From contig DQPL01000046.1 in assembly GCA_015664885.1 (NCBI GenBank), positions 1 through 45,474 of the forward strand: a DNA stretch of 45,474 nucleotides, given 5' to 3'. The position numbers and the translations under genes were made by a program. The DNA is from Gemmatimonadota bacterium (GTDB lineage: Bacteria > Gemmatimonadota > Gemmatimonadetes > Longimicrobiales > Gaopeijiaceae). Within the stretch, counting starts at the first letter, position 1; the number at the start of each line of letters is the position of its first letter. This document shows positions 34,935 to 42,840 of this stretch, piece after piece. The notes under the pieces are model-generated. The model was given only the letters and a program-made list of their open reading frames with translations. It was not told the DNA's origin and did not search any database.

Positions 34935-34979
34935 GGTCCGGTCCCGGTGGCGTAGCCACCGGGCCGGACCTCTTCGCTT
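34935..34979 (+). terminator. intrinsic-type terminator after rpmA
   Basis: GGTCCGG 34935-34941 and CCCGGTGGC 34943-34951 pair with GCCACCGGG 34955-34963 and CCGGACC 34964-34970: a 16-bp stem with one bulged T and a GTA loop. The tail TCTTCGCTT is only moderately T-rich. Position after the rng-rplU-rpmA run and before a gene with its own strong ribosome site supports termination here. Confidence 0.8.
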
Positions 34980-35089
34980 AGCGCTCTCAGCGCGGGCGGT
35001 ACCGCCTGAATTCCTCCTCTGGACTTCGATTCACAACACAATCCTGCGATACTCGCATGGGGGACAGGCGACATGGAAGGAGGTTCACT

Positions 35090-36049
35090 ATGTCAACGCA
35101 GAAGCACCGCGAGTCGCTGACTCGTACGAATAGATGGTGGTATGCGATGCCGGTCCTATTGGCGCCCTTTTTGTTCATGGGCGGCGAGCGTGAGATCGAG
35201 CCAGTGGCGACCCTCGTGCCCGCGGTCACGCTCGAGGCGCTCGGCACACGCCTGCCGCTCCACGTAAACGCACGTGTCGAGCGCTGGATGGAGCGATTCC
35301 AGACCACACAGAGGGCGGAATTCGAGACGCTGCTGAAGCGGCGCAGCGTGTACGACGAGCTCGTGCGCGGGAAGTTGCGCCAGCGCGGCATGCCCGAGCA
35401 GTTAATCTACCTGGCGATGATGGAGTCCGGATTCGAGACGCGGGCCGTTTCCAAGGTCTATGCCGTGGGCCTCTGGCAGTTCATGAGCCCTACCGCGCTG
35501 CAGTACGGATTGCGTGTGGACGAATGGGTCGATGAGCGACGGGATCCCGTGAGAGCCACCGACGCCGCATTGGACTACCTCGAGTGGCTTCACGATCGCT
35601 TTGGCTCTTGGTACCTCGCCGCCGCCGCGTACAATGCCGGACCGGGGCGGGTGGAGCGCGTGTTGAACCTGCATGCCGAAGGGCGTACCGGCGACGAAGA
35701 CGTCTACTGGGAAGTTCTCGATCATCTGCCTCGGGAGACCCGGCACTACGTGCCTAGGCTCGTGGCCGCCACGATTCTCGCGGAAGACGCCGAGGCGTAC
35801 GGCTTTGTCGTCGACTTCTCCGATCCCTACCGCTTCGATCGGGCCTTCGTCCCCGGAGGCACCACGCTGGCAAGTGTGGCCGCGAGCCTCGGAGTGGACG
35901 AGCGCGTGTTGCGTGACCTCAACCCGCACCTGATGAGACGCGTCACGCCTCCCGATGAGATGTACGGTGTACGCGTCCCCGTCGGGGACGCCCGACAAGT
36001 GGTGGCGCTCCTGAATCGCGACCTGATGACGAGACGCGCCGACGACTGA
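35090..36049 (+). CDS. lytic transglycosylase, SLT domain (MltD-like)
   Basis: Cuts the glycan strand of peptidoglycan in the periplasm. 319 residues from the ATG at 35090, preceded by AAGGAGG at 35077-35083. An N-terminal membrane or signal segment covers about 16-31. The SLT domain has the catalytic Glu112 in YLAMMESGFETRAVS, followed by AVGLWQFMSPTA and AAAYNAGPGRVERVL. Residues 250-315 (FVPGGTTLASVAASLGV ... LNPHL) look like a LysM-type binding domain. MltD class is by domain order; lipobox absent. Confidence 0.9.
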   Translation: MSTQKHRESLTRTNRWWYAMPVLLAPFLFMGGEREIEPVATLVPAVTLEALGTRLPLHVNARVERWMERFQTTQRAEFETLLKRRSVYDELVRGKLRQRGMPEQLIYLAMMESGFETRAVSKVYAVGLWQFMSPTALQYGLRVDEWVDERRDPVRATDAALDYLEWLHDRFGSWYLAAAAYNAGPGRVERVLNLHAEGRTGDEDVYWEVLDHLPRETRHYVPRLVAATILAEDAEAYGFVVDFSDPYRFDRAFVPGGTTLASVAASLGVDERVLRDLNPHLMRRVTPPDEMYGVRVPVGDARQVVALLNRDLMTRRADD

Positions 36050-36061
36050 CCCGGTCAGCTC

Positions 36062-36400
36062 TCAGCCTTCGTCGGCTCCCAGAGGAGACGGAGCGCCTGA
36101 GTCATGCGGAAGGGGTGGCCCCCACCGGGTCCGCCCCTCCTGCGTATCTCTCGCCGAGGCGATGATCCTCCAGATCACGTCTCGCGTCAGTTCTTCGTCG
36201 ACTCCGAGTTCGCGCGCGAGCTCGGCTGCCCTGCGCACGACCTTGGCCTCTTGCGGCGGGTCGAGCACCGGCAGCCCGAGCGCCTCTTTGGCCTCTCCAA
36301 TCTCGATGACGAGGTCCTTCCGTCGGCCGATGAGCGCAACCAGCTCGCGATCGACCGCCCGGATCTTCACGCGCAGCTCCTCCAGGTGCTCATCGCTCAC
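36062..36400 (-). CDS. chorismate mutase type II (AroQ domain)
   Basis: Converts chorismate to prephenate for Phe/Tyr synthesis. 112 residues: LRVKIRAVDRELVALIGRRKDLVIEIGEAK-type first helix (LRVKIRAVDRELVALIGRR), then LPVLDPPQEAKVVRRAAELA and a third helix VIWRIIASAR. The arginines and lysine of the AroQ active site appear to be kept (Arg in VKIRAVD, Arg in GRRKD, Lys of EAK). It has a GTG start and overlaps the symporter stop (GTGA). The C-terminal 20 residues after SARDTQEG are unstructured. Why it lies at the end of a fatty-acid/transport operon is unclear. Confidence 0.88.
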   Translation of the reverse strand: MSDEHLEELRVKIRAVDRELVALIGRRKDLVIEIGEAKEALGLPVLDPPQEAKVVRRAAELARELGVDEELTRDVIWRIIASARDTQEGRTRWGPPLPHDSGAPSPLGADEG

Positions 36401-37854
36401 TGGAAGAAGCCCTTCAGATGGTCTTGGTCCTGTCGCGGTGTCATCAAGCTGACGGCTATGAGCGTGGGCACGTGCACGATGAGACCCAGCACACCTTCAT
36501 GCATTTCGAACGGGCTGAGCTCGGGGTTCAAGTAGAAGAAGAGTGCCGTTGCCAGACCCGCGAGCAGCCCCGCGATCGCCCCACTGGTGGTCGCCCTCCT
36601 CCAGTACATCGCGGCTACCACGGGAGGCGCAAGCTGAGAGATGATGGCATAGGCCGAAAGGAGAAGCACTACCAGCGACGAATCCGGGTCCAACGCAAAG
36701 TAGTACGCGATCGCGCCAGTGAGTAAGACGACGCTCCGCATGAGCTTTCTCTGGGCGCGATCGTCGAGCTCCACGTACTGCGTTACGCCGTCTTGCACCA
36801 GTACCGACGCGGAGGCGTGCAAGAGGGCGTCTCCGGTCGACATCGACGCCGAGAGCGCGCCGGCACAGAAGAGCCCGACGACGATCGCCGGCAGGCCGGT
36901 CTCGAGGATCATGAACGGCAGGATGAAGTCGGGCGCCTGCGGCTCCCCCGCGAAGAGCACACCCGAAAAGCCGATGAGGAAGATCGGGATCAGGAAGAGC
37001 TGGAAGGTCGGGAACAGGATGACCGTCCGGCGCAGCGTGTCGTCGTCCTTTGCGGTGAACGCCTTCATGAACAGATGGGGCCACATCATCAGCCCCACGG
37101 CACTGACGATGATGACCGTCGAGTACGCACCCCAACTCCACGGCTCGCCGGCTGCGGTGAGTCCCGGCAGTTCCAAAAGCTCGGGCCGTTCCGAAGCGAT
37201 GCGCTCGAACATCGGCCGGATGCCGCCGTAGAGCCGAAACGGTAGGTAGAGCCCCAGCGCCCAGGCGATCACCACCATGAAGATGCCCTGGAACGTGTTG
37301 GTCCATCCGACCGCCATGGCGCCGGCCGAGAGCACGTACACGATGACGATGCCGTAGGCGACCGCCGCGCCGAGCCAAATCGGCACGTGCCCGTCGGTGA
37401 CCGCATTGATCACGATGCCGGCACCGCGCATCTGCAGCGTGATGTACGGCACGAAGGCCACGAGGCTGACCAGTGCGATGAGAGACGAGAGGCTTTTCGA
37501 GGGAAAGCGGCCTTTGACCAGCTGCGCTTGCGTCACGTAGCCGTGTCTGCGGCCGAGCGATGCGGCGCGCGGCCCCATCCAATAGAACGGAGCCATGCCT
37601 AGCGCGCCGTACGCGAGGATGTAGAACGAGGCCGCGCCCCGGGAGTATGCCCATCCCGGGCCGCCCAGGAAGGCGAACGCGCTGAAGACGGACGCCCCCG
37701 TGACGAAGTACATCACCAGCAGCCCGAAGCTGCGGTCGGCCGCGACGAACCCCGCCACGCTGTCCGAAGAGCGCCGACCGGCCAAGAGGCCGACCGTGAG
37801 GGTAAGCAGCAAGTATGCCGCGATGATGATGGAGATGAGCACCCATCGCTCCAT
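36397..37854 (-). CDS. sodium:solute symporter family protein
   Basis: Na+-driven uptake of a small organic solute through the inner membrane. 485 residues with about 13 membrane segments. Family marks are FVTGASVFSAFAFLGGPGWAY in the first helices, GYVTQAQLVKGRF, the central GWTNTFQGIFMVVIAW and GALSASMSTGDALLHASASV with the sodium-site serines. It starts at ATG 37854, overlapping by one base (TGATG) the DUF3311 gene, a small partner also seen with PanF/acetate-type symporters. Its 3' end overlaps the chorismate mutase start. Substrate unknown. Confidence 0.9.
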   Translation of the reverse strand: MERWVLISIIIAAYLLLTLTVGLLAGRRSSDSVAGFVAADRSFGLLVMYFVTGASVFSAFAFLGGPGWAYSRGAASFYILAYGALGMAPFYWMGPRAASLGRRHGYVTQAQLVKGRFPSKSLSSLIALVSLVAFVPYITLQMRGAGIVINAVTDGHVPIWLGAAVAYGIVIVYVLSAGAMAVGWTNTFQGIFMVVIAWALGLYLPFRLYGGIRPMFERIASERPELLELPGLTAAGEPWSWGAYSTVIIVSAVGLMMWPHLFMKAFTAKDDDTLRRTVILFPTFQLFLIPIFLIGFSGVLFAGEPQAPDFILPFMILETGLPAIVVGLFCAGALSASMSTGDALLHASASVLVQDGVTQYVELDDRAQRKLMRSVVLLTGAIAYYFALDPDSSLVVLLLSAYAIISQLAPPVVAAMYWRRATTSGAIAGLLAGLATALFFYLNPELSPFEMHEGVLGLIVHVPTLIAVSLMTPRQDQDHLKGFFQ

Positions 37855-38093
37855 CAGCGATCCCTCCCTCGAGCTGGATCTCCCTCTGAGCGATACCGTC
37901 GCTCGACTCGATCGAGCAGATAGAGCACGAGCACCGAGCCCGAAACCCAGCCCGCGATCCATGCCATGCTGAAGGGGAGGCCCAGAACGAATGGTTCGAC
38001 GTGTGCGAATGGCAGCAAGCCCGGCCAGGTGACGAAGAACGTCATGAGCGCCAGGTAGACGACCGTCAGTGTGCGCGCTGTCTTCAAGCTCAT
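37854..38093 (-). CDS. DUF3311-type small membrane protein
   Basis: 79 residues with two membrane helices (about 8-26 and 40-62) and the family feature FVLGLPFSMAWIAGWV. Such proteins are commonly encoded just before sodium:solute symporters and are thought to be an accessory subunit. ATG 38093 overlaps the preceding stop (ATGA), and the stop overlaps the symporter ATG by one base. No biochemical role is established for the family. Confidence 0.8.
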   Translation of the reverse strand: MSLKTARTLTVVYLALMTFFVTWPGLLPFAHVEPFVLGLPFSMAWIAGWVSGSVLVLYLLDRVERRYRSEGDPARGRDR

Positions 38094-38923
38094 GGCGTCT
38101 GCTCCCGTGACACGTAGCCCTCCGAAAAGAGCAGAAGGGTGCCCGAGCGTCCGAGGTTGGGGCCGAAGAGGATGCCAGAGTCGATGGGACGCAGGAAGAC
38201 AATCGCGCCAATCGTGTAGGGGTCGATGGTATCGAACAACTCAAGCGGGAAAGGCGCACCGTCCAGCATCACTTTGGCGCAACCCATTGCGCGGGCCATG
38301 ACGCAGACTCCCTTGTCGAAGCTGTAGGTCACCGTCGCCGCCAGGTGTGCCCACCTCATCATCGACACGATGTCGCTGCTCGACTCGCGGATCCGCTCGA
38401 GCTCCTCGCCCATGACGACCTTCCCGGACAGCGAGGAGGGGTCCATCCCGACGATTTGCCGCACCCAAAGGCGCACCTGCTCACCGCGCACTGTGACCCG
38501 GATGTCACCGATGGGCAGCGGGGCCGGACGTACGGCGAGCTCCAAATCGTAGTTGCGGTCGACGCCGATCTCTAGAAGCAAGCTCGTCATCGGTTCATAA
38601 CCGAGCCGTTGCACATGGAGGAAGTACTCCCCGGCTTCCGGGACCTTGAGCGCGAAGCGGCCAAGGTCGTCGGCGATCGACTCACTAACCCGGTTACCGC
38701 TGCGCGTCAGCAGTTCCACGCTCGCTCCCGGAACCGGAATGTCGTTGGTCTCATCCAGGACTGTGCCATGCACCGTTTGGGCCCGGAGCGATCCTGCTGG
38801 GGTCAGGATCGAGGCGATCAGCGCCACCATTGCCAGCGCGACTCGCGGAAGCGAAGCGCCGGTCCTCATCGATCGCGCACGCGCGCGATCGCCGCGTCGG
38901 CAAGCAACCGTCGTAGCGCGCAT
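38090..38923 (-). CDS. secreted protein with carboxypeptidase-regulatory-like domain
   Basis: 277 residues. A signal peptide ends about residue 49 (ALAMVALIASILTPAGSLRAQ). A beta-sandwich CarboxypepD_reg domain follows (about 49-130: VHGTVLDETNDIPVPGASVELL ... GRFALKVPEAGEYFLHV in pieces). The C-terminal half (VMLDGAPFPLELFDTIDPYTIGAIVFLRP) resembles the plug of TonB-dependent receptors, but no barrel follows. ATG 38923 is chosen for its GGGAGG ribosome site; ATG 38869 gives a tidier signal peptide but lacks one. A 9-bp hairpin (38870-38878 with 38883-38891) lies just before that second ATG. Outer-envelope location is likely; role unknown. Confidence 0.75.
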   Translation of the reverse strand: MRATTVACRRGDRARARSMRTGASLPRVALAMVALIASILTPAGSLRAQTVHGTVLDETNDIPVPGASVELLTRSGNRVSESIADDLGRFALKVPEAGEYFLHVQRLGYEPMTSLLLEIGVDRNYDLELAVRPAPLPIGDIRVTVRGEQVRLWVRQIVGMDPSSLSGKVVMGEELERIRESSSDIVSMMRWAHLAATVTYSFDKGVCVMARAMGCAKVMLDGAPFPLELFDTIDPYTIGAIVFLRPIDSGILFGPNLGRSGTLLLFSEGYVSREQTP

Positions 38924-38979
38924 CGGTCCTCCCTTGCAGTGGCAACCGTGCAATGCTAGCCCGTGTAGACGCTCTGCCG

Positions 38980-39840
38980 CTACTCGGTCCAGTCGTAGAA
39001 GCCGCGCCCGCTCTTTTTTCCGAGCCTGCCCTCGGCCACCATGCTGCGGAGTAGGGCAGGGGGTTCGAATGCGTCGGACTGGAGCGTGGCGTGCAGGTAT
39101 TCGGCGATGCCGAGGCGTATGTCCAGCCCGACGAGGTCGGTGAGCCTGAGCGGGCCCATGGGGTGGCGGTATCCGAGCTCCATCGCCTTGTCGATATCCT
39201 CGGGGCTCGCGACGCCCTGCTCGACCATACGGATGGCTTCCATGCCGAGCACGATACCTAGGCGCGAAGACGCAAAACCGGGCGCGTCGCGCACCACGAT
39301 CGGCTGCTTGCCGAGCCGAAGCGCAAAGGCCACCGCGGCGTCCCGTGTCTCATCAGAGGTCTCAGGGCCCCAAACCACCTCGACCAGCTTCATGATGTGC
39401 ACCGGATTGAAAAAGTGCATGCCCACGAAGCGGCTGGCGTCCGAGACGGCTCCGGCGATCTCGCCGATCGACAGCGAGGACGTATTGCTCGCCAAAATCG
39501 CATGGTCGGGCGCGGCGCCGTCCACCTCGGCGAAGATCTTCGCCTTCAGCTCCACCAATTCCGGTGCGGCCTCGATGACGAGGTCGACGCCGTGCACGGC
39601 ATCCGCGATGACCGTTGCGATCGAGATGCGGGCCAGTGCGCTGTCTCGCTCTTCCTCGGTGACTTTGCCGCGCGCCATTCCCTTGTCGAGGTTCGCGCGC
39701 ACACGTTCGGCGCCCGAGCTCGCTGCTTTTTCGTCGACGTCGAAGAGGCGGACGTCACATCCAGCCATGGCACAAATCTGCGCGATGCCGTGCCCCATGG
39801 TGCCCGCACCCAGTACCGCGACGGTGTGGATTGCGCTCAC
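38980..39840 (-). CDS. 3-hydroxyacyl-CoA dehydrogenase (3-hydroxybutyryl-CoA type)
   Basis: NAD(P)-dependent oxidation of 3-hydroxyacyl-CoA. 286 residues, the short monofunctional form. Rossmann motif VLGAGTMGHGIAQ (9-21), catalytic His142 in VGMHFFNPVHIMKLVEVV (with Glu154) and Asn145, and C-terminal domain DAPGFASSRLG ... GPLRLTDLVGLD and GKKSGRGFYDW. GTG 39840 overlaps the thiolase stop (GTGA). A long open frame continues upstream but only antisense/out of frame to thiolase. Follows crotonase and thiolase genes: a complete beta-oxidation set except the dehydrogenase step. Confidence 0.93.
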   Translation of the reverse strand: MSAIHTVAVLGAGTMGHGIAQICAMAGCDVRLFDVDEKAASSGAERVRANLDKGMARGKVTEEERDSALARISIATVIADAVHGVDLVIEAAPELVELKAKIFAEVDGAAPDHAILASNTSSLSIGEIAGAVSDASRFVGMHFFNPVHIMKLVEVVWGPETSDETRDAAVAFALRLGKQPIVVRDAPGFASSRLGIVLGMEAIRMVEQGVASPEDIDKAMELGYRHPMGPLRLTDLVGLDIRLGIAEYLHATLQSDAFEPPALLRSMVAEGRLGKKSGRGFYDWTE

Positions 39841-41033
39841 GGCGCCTCGTAGAGGCTCGCGATTCCCTGGCCCACGCCGATGCACATGGTCGCGAGCCCA
39901 CGTTTGACGCCGCGCCGCTTCATCTCGTGTAAGAGCGTTACGACGATCCGTGCGCCCGAACAGCCGACCGGGTGACCGAGCGCGATCGCTCCTCCGTTCA
40001 CGTTGACGATCGCTTGGTCGAGGCCGAGTTCGGACATGCATGGCACCGCCTGAGCCGCGAACGCCTCGTTCAGCTCGACGAGGTCCAGGTCGTCGACGCT
40101 CCATCCCACTCGGTCGAGTGCCTTGCGCGTCGCCGGAACCGGCCCGATGCCCATCCGTTGCGGCTCCACGCCCGCGACCGCGCCACCCACGACTCGCACC
40201 ATGGGCTCCAGACCCAACTCCTTGCCGCGCTCGGCCGAGACGACTAGGAGCGCGGCGGCACCGTCGTTGATTCCGGAGGAGTTGCCCGCGGTCACGGTGC
40301 CCCCCTCTTTGAAGACCGGACGGAGCCGCGCGAGCGCCTCGAGCGTCGAGCTGGGGCGCGGGTGCTCGTCGACATCGAAGATGACAGGGTCTCCCTTCCT
40401 CTGTGGGACCGAGACAGGGACGATCTCGTCGGCGAATCTGCAGGCGGCGATTGCCGCGGCCGCGCGCGCCTGACTCTCGGCGGCGAAGGCGTCTTGAGCC
40501 TCCCTGGACGCGTTGTGGTCCTGCGCGACGATCTCCGCGGTCTCGCCCATGCCGATCGTCCACTCCGGCGTGAACTTCGGATTCGGGAAGCGCCACCCGA
40601 GCACGGTGTCCGCCATCGACGGATGGCCGCGCTGGTATGCCACGGACGGCTTGAGCATCACGAACGGTGAGCGACTCATGCTCTCCACGCCGCCGGCGAT
40701 GAAGACGTCGCCCTCGCCGGCCGAGATCGCATGGAACGCGGAGAGCACCGTCTGCATGCCCGATCCGCACAAGCGGTTCAGGGTCTGCCCCGGCACCGTG
40801 ACCGGAAGACCCGCGAGCAGGAGCGCCATCCTGGCGACGTTTCGGTTGTCTTCGCCTGCCTGGTTGATGCAGCCGAAGAGCACGTCGTCGATCGACTCGG
40901 GATCGATCCCGGTCCGCTGCACCAGAGCCTTGATGGCCACTGCGGCGAGGTCGTCCGGACGAACTGACGCCAACGCGCCACCGTGTCTTCCAATCGGGGT
41001 CCGTACCCCGTCGACGATCCAAGCTTCAGCCAT
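39837..41033 (-). CDS. thiolase (acetyl-CoA acyltransferase)
   Basis: Cleaves 3-ketoacyl-CoA with CoA, or runs the reverse condensation. 398 residues, starting [19 protein letters not shown]. The acyl-enzyme Cys89 is in [33 protein letters not shown] (His) and the C-terminal CIGVGQG follow. That last block is usually CIGGGQG, so one glycine is valine. Text such as LGWRFPNP recalls the PcaF/PaaJ (3-oxoadipyl-CoA) branch, but that assignment is weak. It starts 16 bases after the crotonase stop. Confidence 0.93.
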   Translation of the reverse strand: MAEAWIVDGVRTPIGRHGGALASVRPDDLAAVAIKALVQRTGIDPESIDDVLFGCINQAGEDNRNVARMALLLAGLPVTVPGQTLNRLCGSGMQTVLSAFHAISAGEGDVFIAGGVESMSRSPFVMLKPSVAYQRGHPSMADTVLGWRFPNPKFTPEWTIGMGETAEIVAQDHNASREAQDAFAAESQARAAAAIAACRFADEIVPVSVPQRKGDPVIFDVDEHPRPSSTLEALARLRPVFKEGGTVTAGNSSGINDGAAALLVVSAERGKELGLEPMVRVVGGAVAGVEPQRMGIGPVPATRKALDRVGWSVDDLDLVELNEAFAAQAVPCMSELGLDQAIVNVNGGAIALGHPVGCSGARIVVTLLHEMKRRGVKRGLATMCIGVGQGIASLYEAP

Positions 41034-41049
41034 GTCGTTCCGGTCCCGG

Positions 41050-41850
41050 CTATTTGCCTTGGAATTCAGCTTTCCGCTTCTCGATGTACGCGTTGAGTCC
41101 TTCCGTGGCGTCGTCGCTCGCGAATAGCTGTGCCTGCAGTTCACGCTCGAGCGCGAGCGCGAGCTCGAAGGGCATTTCGGAGCCCGTCTGCACCGAGCGC
41201 TTGATGAGGCCGACGGCCTTGGTCGCCTTGTTGGGCGTCGTGAACTGTGCCGCATACTCGAGCACTGCTGCCAGGAACGAGTCGCGGTCCTCGCTCTCGT
41301 AGATCTCGTTCACGAGCCCGAGTTCCAGCGCTTTTTCGAAGCCGAAGGTCGAGCCTTCGGTCATCAATTGGATGGCCTTCGACTTGCCCACCATTCGTAC
41401 CAAGCGCTGCGTGCCGCCCGTGCCCGGAAGCACGCCTAGCGCGACTTCAGGAAGGCCGCACTTGCCCGCGTCTTTACGCGCGATCCGGATGTCTGCGGCC
41501 ATCGCGATTTCGAGACCGCCGCCGACCGTGTGGCCGTTGAGTGCCGCGATCACGAGCTTCGGTGTGTGCTCGAGGCGATTGAGCGTCTCGTTGGCGTGCA
41601 GGCAGAAACAATACTTCCAGTCGGGGTCCGCTTCGGAGAGCATTCCGATGTTTGCGCCGGCGCAGAAGAACTTCTCACCCGCGCCGGTGATCACGATCAC
41701 CTCGACCGCTTTGTCGAAGCGAGCCTTTACGACGCTCTCGTCAATCTGCCGCATCATCTCGTGCGTATATGTATTTGCGGGCGGATCGTCGAGCGTGAGA
41801 ATCGCGATCCCGTTCTGCACCTCGTACTGGACCAGTACCTTCTCGGACAT
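41050..41850 (-). CDS. enoyl-CoA hydratase
   Basis: Crotonase of 266 residues hydrating 2-enoyl-CoA. Both active-site glutamate blocks are present: NGHTVGGGLEIAMAADIRIA and CGLPEVALGVLPGTGGTQRL. The oxyanion block is KFFCAGANIGML. First gene of the minus-strand run crotonase, thiolase, hydroxyacyl-CoA dehydrogenase, then the secreted protein, DUF3311, symporter and chorismate mutase. GAGG stands about 11 bases before the ATG. It differs from the hydratase at 29787 in keeping the first glutamate, so it is the better candidate for straight-chain beta-oxidation. Confidence 0.93.
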   Translation of the reverse strand: MSEKVLVQYEVQNGIAILTLDDPPANTYTHEMMRQIDESVVKARFDKAVEVIVITGAGEKFFCAGANIGMLSEADPDWKYCFCLHANETLNRLEHTPKLVIAALNGHTVGGGLEIAMAADIRIARKDAGKCGLPEVALGVLPGTGGTQRLVRMVGKSKAIQLMTEGSTFGFEKALELGLVNEIYESEDRDSFLAAVLEYAAQFTTPNKATKAVGLIKRSVQTGSEMPFELALALERELQAQLFASDDATEGLNAYIEKRKAEFQGK

Positions 41851-42054
41851 CTGCGCTACCTCAAGTCTTTAGATCATGTTTAGGGGCGCACCGTATACAC
41901 GCCGGAGAGCCGGTGTTCCGCCCCTCGGACCCGGCGAAACGTCAGTCGTGACGTGGGGTTCACGGCCTCTCGGCACGCCGGATGTCGTGGAGGAAAGGCC
42001 GACCGACTCGGGTCAGGGTAGCCACGGGGCGGTGGATGGCACGAACTTCTAAGT
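41851..42054. other. divergent intergenic region
   Basis: 204 bases between the crotonase operon (minus) and the lipoprotein gene (plus); it must hold both promoters. GGGGCG near 41882 and CGCCCC near 41922 form an inverted pair. I see no clear -35/-10 pair and no riboswitch-like fold. Confidence 0.4.
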
Positions 42055-42804
42055 ATGAGACTCCGTTTGCCGAACACTCCACGGCTTCTGAGGCCTGGCT
42101 CGTTTGTGATGATGGCCGCTGTGCTCGGGACGCTACTCGGGTGCGAAGACGCGACGACCGACCCGCTGGCTCGCATCGTTGCGGGGGAGACCGCCGGGGC
42201 GCTCGCGCTCGGAGTCGACCTTCCCCATCCGGGCTCGTGGACCGTGCCGGATGACGCAGCTCCCGAGTCGGCGGATGCGCTCGTGCGCTGGCTGACCTCC
42301 TGGGACCTGCCCGGCGACGAGGGTCGAGGGGTTCGTAACCTCACGTATTCGTCGCTGGCGACGCTCTTCGTTCCAGAGCTCGGCCGCGGCGGCATCGGCG
42401 AGCAGCTCGACCGACTTGCCGAAGGCGTGAGACGAGCCCTGCTGCTGCCCGAAGAACAGCTGCCGGAACGCATCCGCGTCCGTATTTCGGAAGCCGCGAA
42501 CGCGCACGCGCTGGCGCTCGACGCGCTGCGGGCCGAGAATCTACGGGACGCCATGGTGCAGTTGCTCGCCGGGTCCGATGCGCTGCGTGAGGTCGGACCG
42601 GAAGCGGTCGCGAGGACGATGGTGTCTGAAGTGGTCGCCGACCGCCGAAACATTTCGGCACGTGACTCGTACTCTGAACAGGATCTCGAGCGTCTCGACC
42701 GTCTGCTGCGTGGGGGGCGAGAGGCTCTGTCGGACCAGGATTGGGTGCGCGCGATCAGACGAGCGTACTATGCCAGAGGGCTGATGGTACGTGATGGCGC
42801 TTGA
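42055..42804 (+). CDS. lipoprotein of unknown function
   Basis: 249 residues with a lipoprotein signal: hydrophobic about 15-29 and lipobox LLGC with Cys30. The mature part is mostly helical, rich in Glu, Arg and Ala, with no cysteine or recognisable catalytic motif. SEVVADRRNISARDSYSEQDLERLDRLL-like segments (SARDSYSEQDLERLDRLL) and ALSDQDWVRAIRRAYYARGL at the end look like a helical-repeat fold. It lies 36 bases upstream of nfeD on the same strand. I do not recognise the family; outer or inner membrane anchoring is inferred. Confidence 0.7.
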   Translation: MRLRLPNTPRLLRPGSFVMMAAVLGTLLGCEDATTDPLARIVAGETAGALALGVDLPHPGSWTVPDDAAPESADALVRWLTSWDLPGDEGRGVRNLTYSSLATLFVPELGRGGIGEQLDRLAEGVRRALLLPEEQLPERIRVRISEAANAHALALDALRAENLRDAMVQLLAGSDALREVGPEAVARTMVSEVVADRRNISARDSYSEQDLERLDRLLRGGREALSDQDWVRAIRRAYYARGLMVRDGA

Positions 42805-42840
42805 ATTCAACGTAGGACGTCGTACGGGAGGGACCGCATC

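Noticed and set aside
41034-41255. N-terminal extension of the thiolase frame
   Set aside because: The extra residues overlap the crotonase gene in another frame and lack thiolase character; MAEAWIVDG at 41033 is the normal start.
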